A DNA stretch of 38,612 nt from a virus. The translations under genes were made by a program, and so were the position numbers. The stretch lies in the IMG/VR virus record IMGVR_UViG_3300037042_001249, positions 1 to 38,612 of that record. One strand, given 5' to 3'. Position 1 is the stretch's first letter; each line of letters opens with the position of its first letter. Shown one piece after another: positions 36,261 through 38,612 of the stretch. Under the pieces are notes generated by a model. The model saw nothing but the letters and a program-made list of their open reading frames with translations. It was not told where the DNA came from and did not search any database.

Positions 36261-38456
36261 ATGGACTATGAATTATTCGTCGCGTCAAAAAGACGCGCAG
36301 AAATTGCAACAGGGCATCAACCCGGAGATTTAAATGAGCATTTGTTTGATTTTCAGCACGCAATAGTTTCATGGGCTGTTCGACGTGGCCGTGCTGCCGT
36401 ATTTGCAGATACGGGGCTTGGCAAAACGCTCATGCAGCTGTCTTGGGCTGATGAGATTGCATCGCACACTGGCGGGATGGTTTTGATTCTGGCCCCGCTG
36501 GCAGTATCAGAACAAACTATTGAGCAAGGCCGCACGTTCGGCATTGATGTGCATCGAGTGCCTAATGGTGGCACGCCAAATGCTCCGGGCATCTGGATCA
36601 CCAATTACGAACGAATGGATGCCATTGATTTCACCGAGCTGCATGGGCTTGTGCTGGATGAATCATCCATCCTCAAAGCTCATGACGGAAAGACTCGCCA
36701 GCGCATCATTGATGCCGCGCAGGGGGTTCCATATCGATTGAGCTGTACCGCTACACCAAGCCCGAATGACTTCGAAGAGCTTGGCAATCAATGCGAATTT
36801 TTGGGCGTTATGTCACGAACCGAGATGCTTGCCACTTACTTCGTGAATGATACGGGAGACACCGGAACATGGCGGCTTAAAGGATGGGGCGCATCAAAGT
36901 TTTGGGAATGGATGGGTACATGGGCCGTTGTTCTGCGGAATCCTTCTGACATTGGCTTTGACGGCAGCAAATACATTTTGCCGATACCTCAATACATTGA
37001 GCACGTTGTAAAAACAGACGTTATTGGGGATGAGCTTTTTTCGCTCCCCGCAATGGGATTGGCAGAGCGCAGAAAAGCACAGCGCGACAGCATCGAGGCA
37101 CGATGCAAAGCACTGGCTGATGTAGTCAATGCAGAAAGTACAGAGCCGTGGTTAATCTGGTGCCACTTAAACGATGAGGCCGAACTATTAAAAAGCCTGA
37201 TTCCTGGCAGTGTAAATGTGCAAGGAAGCGACACGCCAGAGCACAAAGCAAAACAGATGCTTGCGTTTTCGCATGGCGAATTGCGCGTGCTAATCAGCAA
37301 GCCAAAGATATGCGGATTCGGAATGAACTGGCAGCACTGCGCTCGAATGGCTTTCGTCGGGCTTGATGATTCGTTTGAGAAGTTTTATCAGGCGGTTCGA
37401 CGTTGCTATCGCTTTGGGCAAAAGCGCCATGTGCAGGTGCATTTATTTACTGCTGAAAATGAAGGCCAGATCCTTGAAAACCTGAAACGCAAAGAAAAAT
37501 TACATAACCAAATGAGCGAAAACATGATTGATTACATGAAGGACATCATGAACAAGGAGCTTGAAGGACAGCAAAACATCGTTGATGAGTACCGTGAAGA
37601 TACCCACGAGGGTGATGGCTACACAGTGCATCTCGGTGATTGCGTGAAATGGGCAAAACGCATGGCGGATAACAGCATCGACTACTCTGTTTTCAGTCCT
37701 CCGTTTGCCGATCTGTTTGTGTATTCAAACAGCGATCACGATATGGGCAATTGTAAGAATGACGCCGAGTTTGTCGCACAACTTCGCTATCTGATTGCCG
37801 AGTTGTTCCGTGTAATTAAACCGGGTCGCAACGTCAGCTTTCACTGCATGAATTTGCCCACCACGAAGATGCGCCAAGGTTTCATCGGCCTGCGCGACTT
37901 CCGTGGAGATCTTATTCGTGCTTTTCAGGATGTCGGATTTATTTATCACTCAGAGGTCTGCATATGGAAGGATCCGGTAGTGGCAATGCAGCGCACCAAA
38001 GCTTTAGGGCTGTTGCATAAAACAATCCGCGAAAACAGCACCATGAGCCGTATGGGACTACCAGATTACGTTGTCACCATGCGTAAGCCTGGAGAATGTG
38101 CAGAGCGTGTTACTCATGGAGATGATCTTCCTGTGAAGATGTGGCAGAAATACGCCAGCCCGATCTGGGGTGACATCAACCAAGGCCGCACGCTAAACAA
38201 ACTTCCAGCCCGTGACGAAAACGATGAAAAGCACATGTGCCCACTGCAACTGGATGTCATTGAGCGATGCATTCATCTTTGGACGAATAAAGGCGATTTG
38301 GTGTTTTCGCCATTTACCGGAATCGGAAGCGAAGGATATTGCGCAATGAAAATGGGACGTAGGTTTATCGGAACCGAACTCAAGCCGCAATATTGGGATT
38401 TGGCTTGCGAAAATATTGGTGATGCAAAACGTGATCAAATTGATCTTTTTGCATAA
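36261..38456 (+). CDS. Fusion of SNF2-type helicase and beta-class DNA methyltransferase
   Basis: 731 residues. N-terminal SF2/SNF2 ATPase: motif I ADTGLGKT (49-56), motif II LDES (132-135), motif III TATPSPND (163-170), motif VI QAVRRCYRFGQ (377-387). C-terminal amino-methyltransferase from about 450: motif IV SPPF (479-482), then the S-adenosylmethionine loop FSPFTGIG (682-689) with GRRFIGTELKPQYWDLA. Motif IV before motif I is the beta-class order. SPPF is more typical of N4-cytosine enzymes than the DPPY of N6-adenine enzymes, but the base cannot be settled by eye. The region between these motifs probably holds the target-recognition part. The ATPase could drive processive methylation or remodel bound proteins. 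It is followed across the junction by a Cas4-like nuclease gene. Confidence 0.9.
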   Translation: MDYELFVASKRRAEIATGHQPGDLNEHLFDFQHAIVSWAVRRGRAAVFADTGLGKTLMQLSWADEIASHTGGMVLILAPLAVSEQTIEQGRTFGIDVHRVPNGGTPNAPGIWITNYERMDAIDFTELHGLVLDESSILKAHDGKTRQRIIDAAQGVPYRLSCTATPSPNDFEELGNQCEFLGVMSRTEMLATYFVNDTGDTGTWRLKGWGASKFWEWMGTWAVVLRNPSDIGFDGSKYILPIPQYIEHVVKTDVIGDELFSLPAMGLAERRKAQRDSIEARCKALADVVNAESTEPWLIWCHLNDEAELLKSLIPGSVNVQGSDTPEHKAKQMLAFSHGELRVLISKPKICGFGMNWQHCARMAFVGLDDSFEKFYQAVRRCYRFGQKRHVQVHLFTAENEGQILENLKRKEKLHNQMSENMIDYMKDIMNKELEGQQNIVDEYREDTHEGDGYTVHLGDCVKWAKRMADNSIDYSVFSPPFADLFVYSNSDHDMGNCKNDAEFVAQLRYLIAELFRVIKPGRNVSFHCMNLPTTKMRQGFIGLRDFRGDLIRAFQDVGFIYHSEVCIWKDPVVAMQRTKALGLLHKTIRENSTMSRMGLPDYVVTMRKPGECAERVTHGDDLPVKMWQKYASPIWGDINQGRTLNKLPARDENDEKHMCPLQLDVIERCIHLWTNKGDLVFSPFTGIGSEGYCAMKMGRRFIGTELKPQYWDLACENIGDAKRDQIDLFA

Positions 38457-38483
38457 AAAAATGCCCGAACGAATGTCGGGCAT
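38455..38483 (-). terminator. Intrinsic terminator facing the plus-arm operon
   Basis: ATGCCCGA (38461-38468) pairs with TCGGGCAT (38476-38483). On the minus strand it is followed by a run of T (complement of 38455-38460). In the plus direction there is no T run. It lies just after the fusion gene and would stop antisense transcripts before they enter that gene. Confidence 0.65.
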
Positions 38484-38485
38484 CA

Positions 38486-38612
38486 ATCAACAGACCGGAG
38501 ATGTTACAAGTGGAAGAATACACGATTTCAGAACTGATCGACAAGCATCATGAAAAAAATCAAGAATTGCCGCGGCCCCACATGGGCGCATCTTTGCTCG
38601 GGCATCCGTGTG
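38486..38612. repeat. Direct terminal repeat, right copy
   Basis: Exact copy of bases 1-127; see the left copy. It contains the ribosome site and first codons of the nuclease gene a second time. Confidence 0.93.

Overview
The window is a complete genome of a tailed phage of the P22-like (podovirus) structural type. The first 127 bases recur exactly as the last 127 bases (38486-38612), so the sequence closes into a circle of 38,485 bp. This is what an assembler produces from a circularly permuted, headful-packaged genome. The host is probably a Gram-negative bacterium, because the lysis cassette, the P22-type ejection proteins and the proteobacterial-looking tRNA-Thr fit that. Several small accessory genes recall families common in phages of Burkholderiales and relatives, but the exact host cannot be read from the sequence. 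No integrase, excisionase, partition gene or recognisable CI-type repressor was seen, so a lytic lifestyle is more likely, though not proven.

Layout on the circle. Two divergent transcription arms leave a switch at about 34.1 kb, and they converge at about 6.34 kb. The plus arm runs from 34.2 kb through the junction to 6.3 kb. It holds a Sak4-like ATPase, a DUF669 protein, a small HTH protein, and a 731-residue fusion of an SNF2-type helicase with a beta-class DNA methyltransferase. Across the junction follow a Cas4/RecB-like nuclease, an SF2 helicase with a zinc ribbon, a VRR-NUC nuclease and a tRNA-Thr(UGU). After that come a structured non-coding stretch, a terminator, and a string of about 13 small, mostly overlapping accessory genes.

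The minus arm starts with a 58-residue HTH protein and a primase-helicase (Toprim plus RepA-like ATPase). Next to it lies a GC-rich, repeat-dense intergenic region that may be the replication origin. Then come a DUF3310 gene, two tiny membrane or secreted peptides, and terS. Eleven small translationally coupled genes separate terS from terL. The morphogenesis block follows in P22 order: terL, portal, scaffold, coat, decoration-like gene, gp4-like tail factor, an inserted cassette with two LamG-like paralogues, gp10-like, a fibre/needle-position gene, a gp14-position gene, gp7-like, two further ejection proteins, tailspike, and a lysis cassette (membrane coiled-coil protein, M15 endopeptidase, holin-like protein).

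Regulation. Three 17-bp palindromes of the form TRCGCRC-NNN-GTGCGYA lie upstream of operons on both arms. Two of them sit between a recognisable -35 and -10. A different palindrome covers the -35 of the plus-arm promoter at the 34.1 kb switch. Both look like phage-specific operators. The most unusual coding feature is the helicase-methyltransferase fusion followed immediately by two nucleases and a second helicase.
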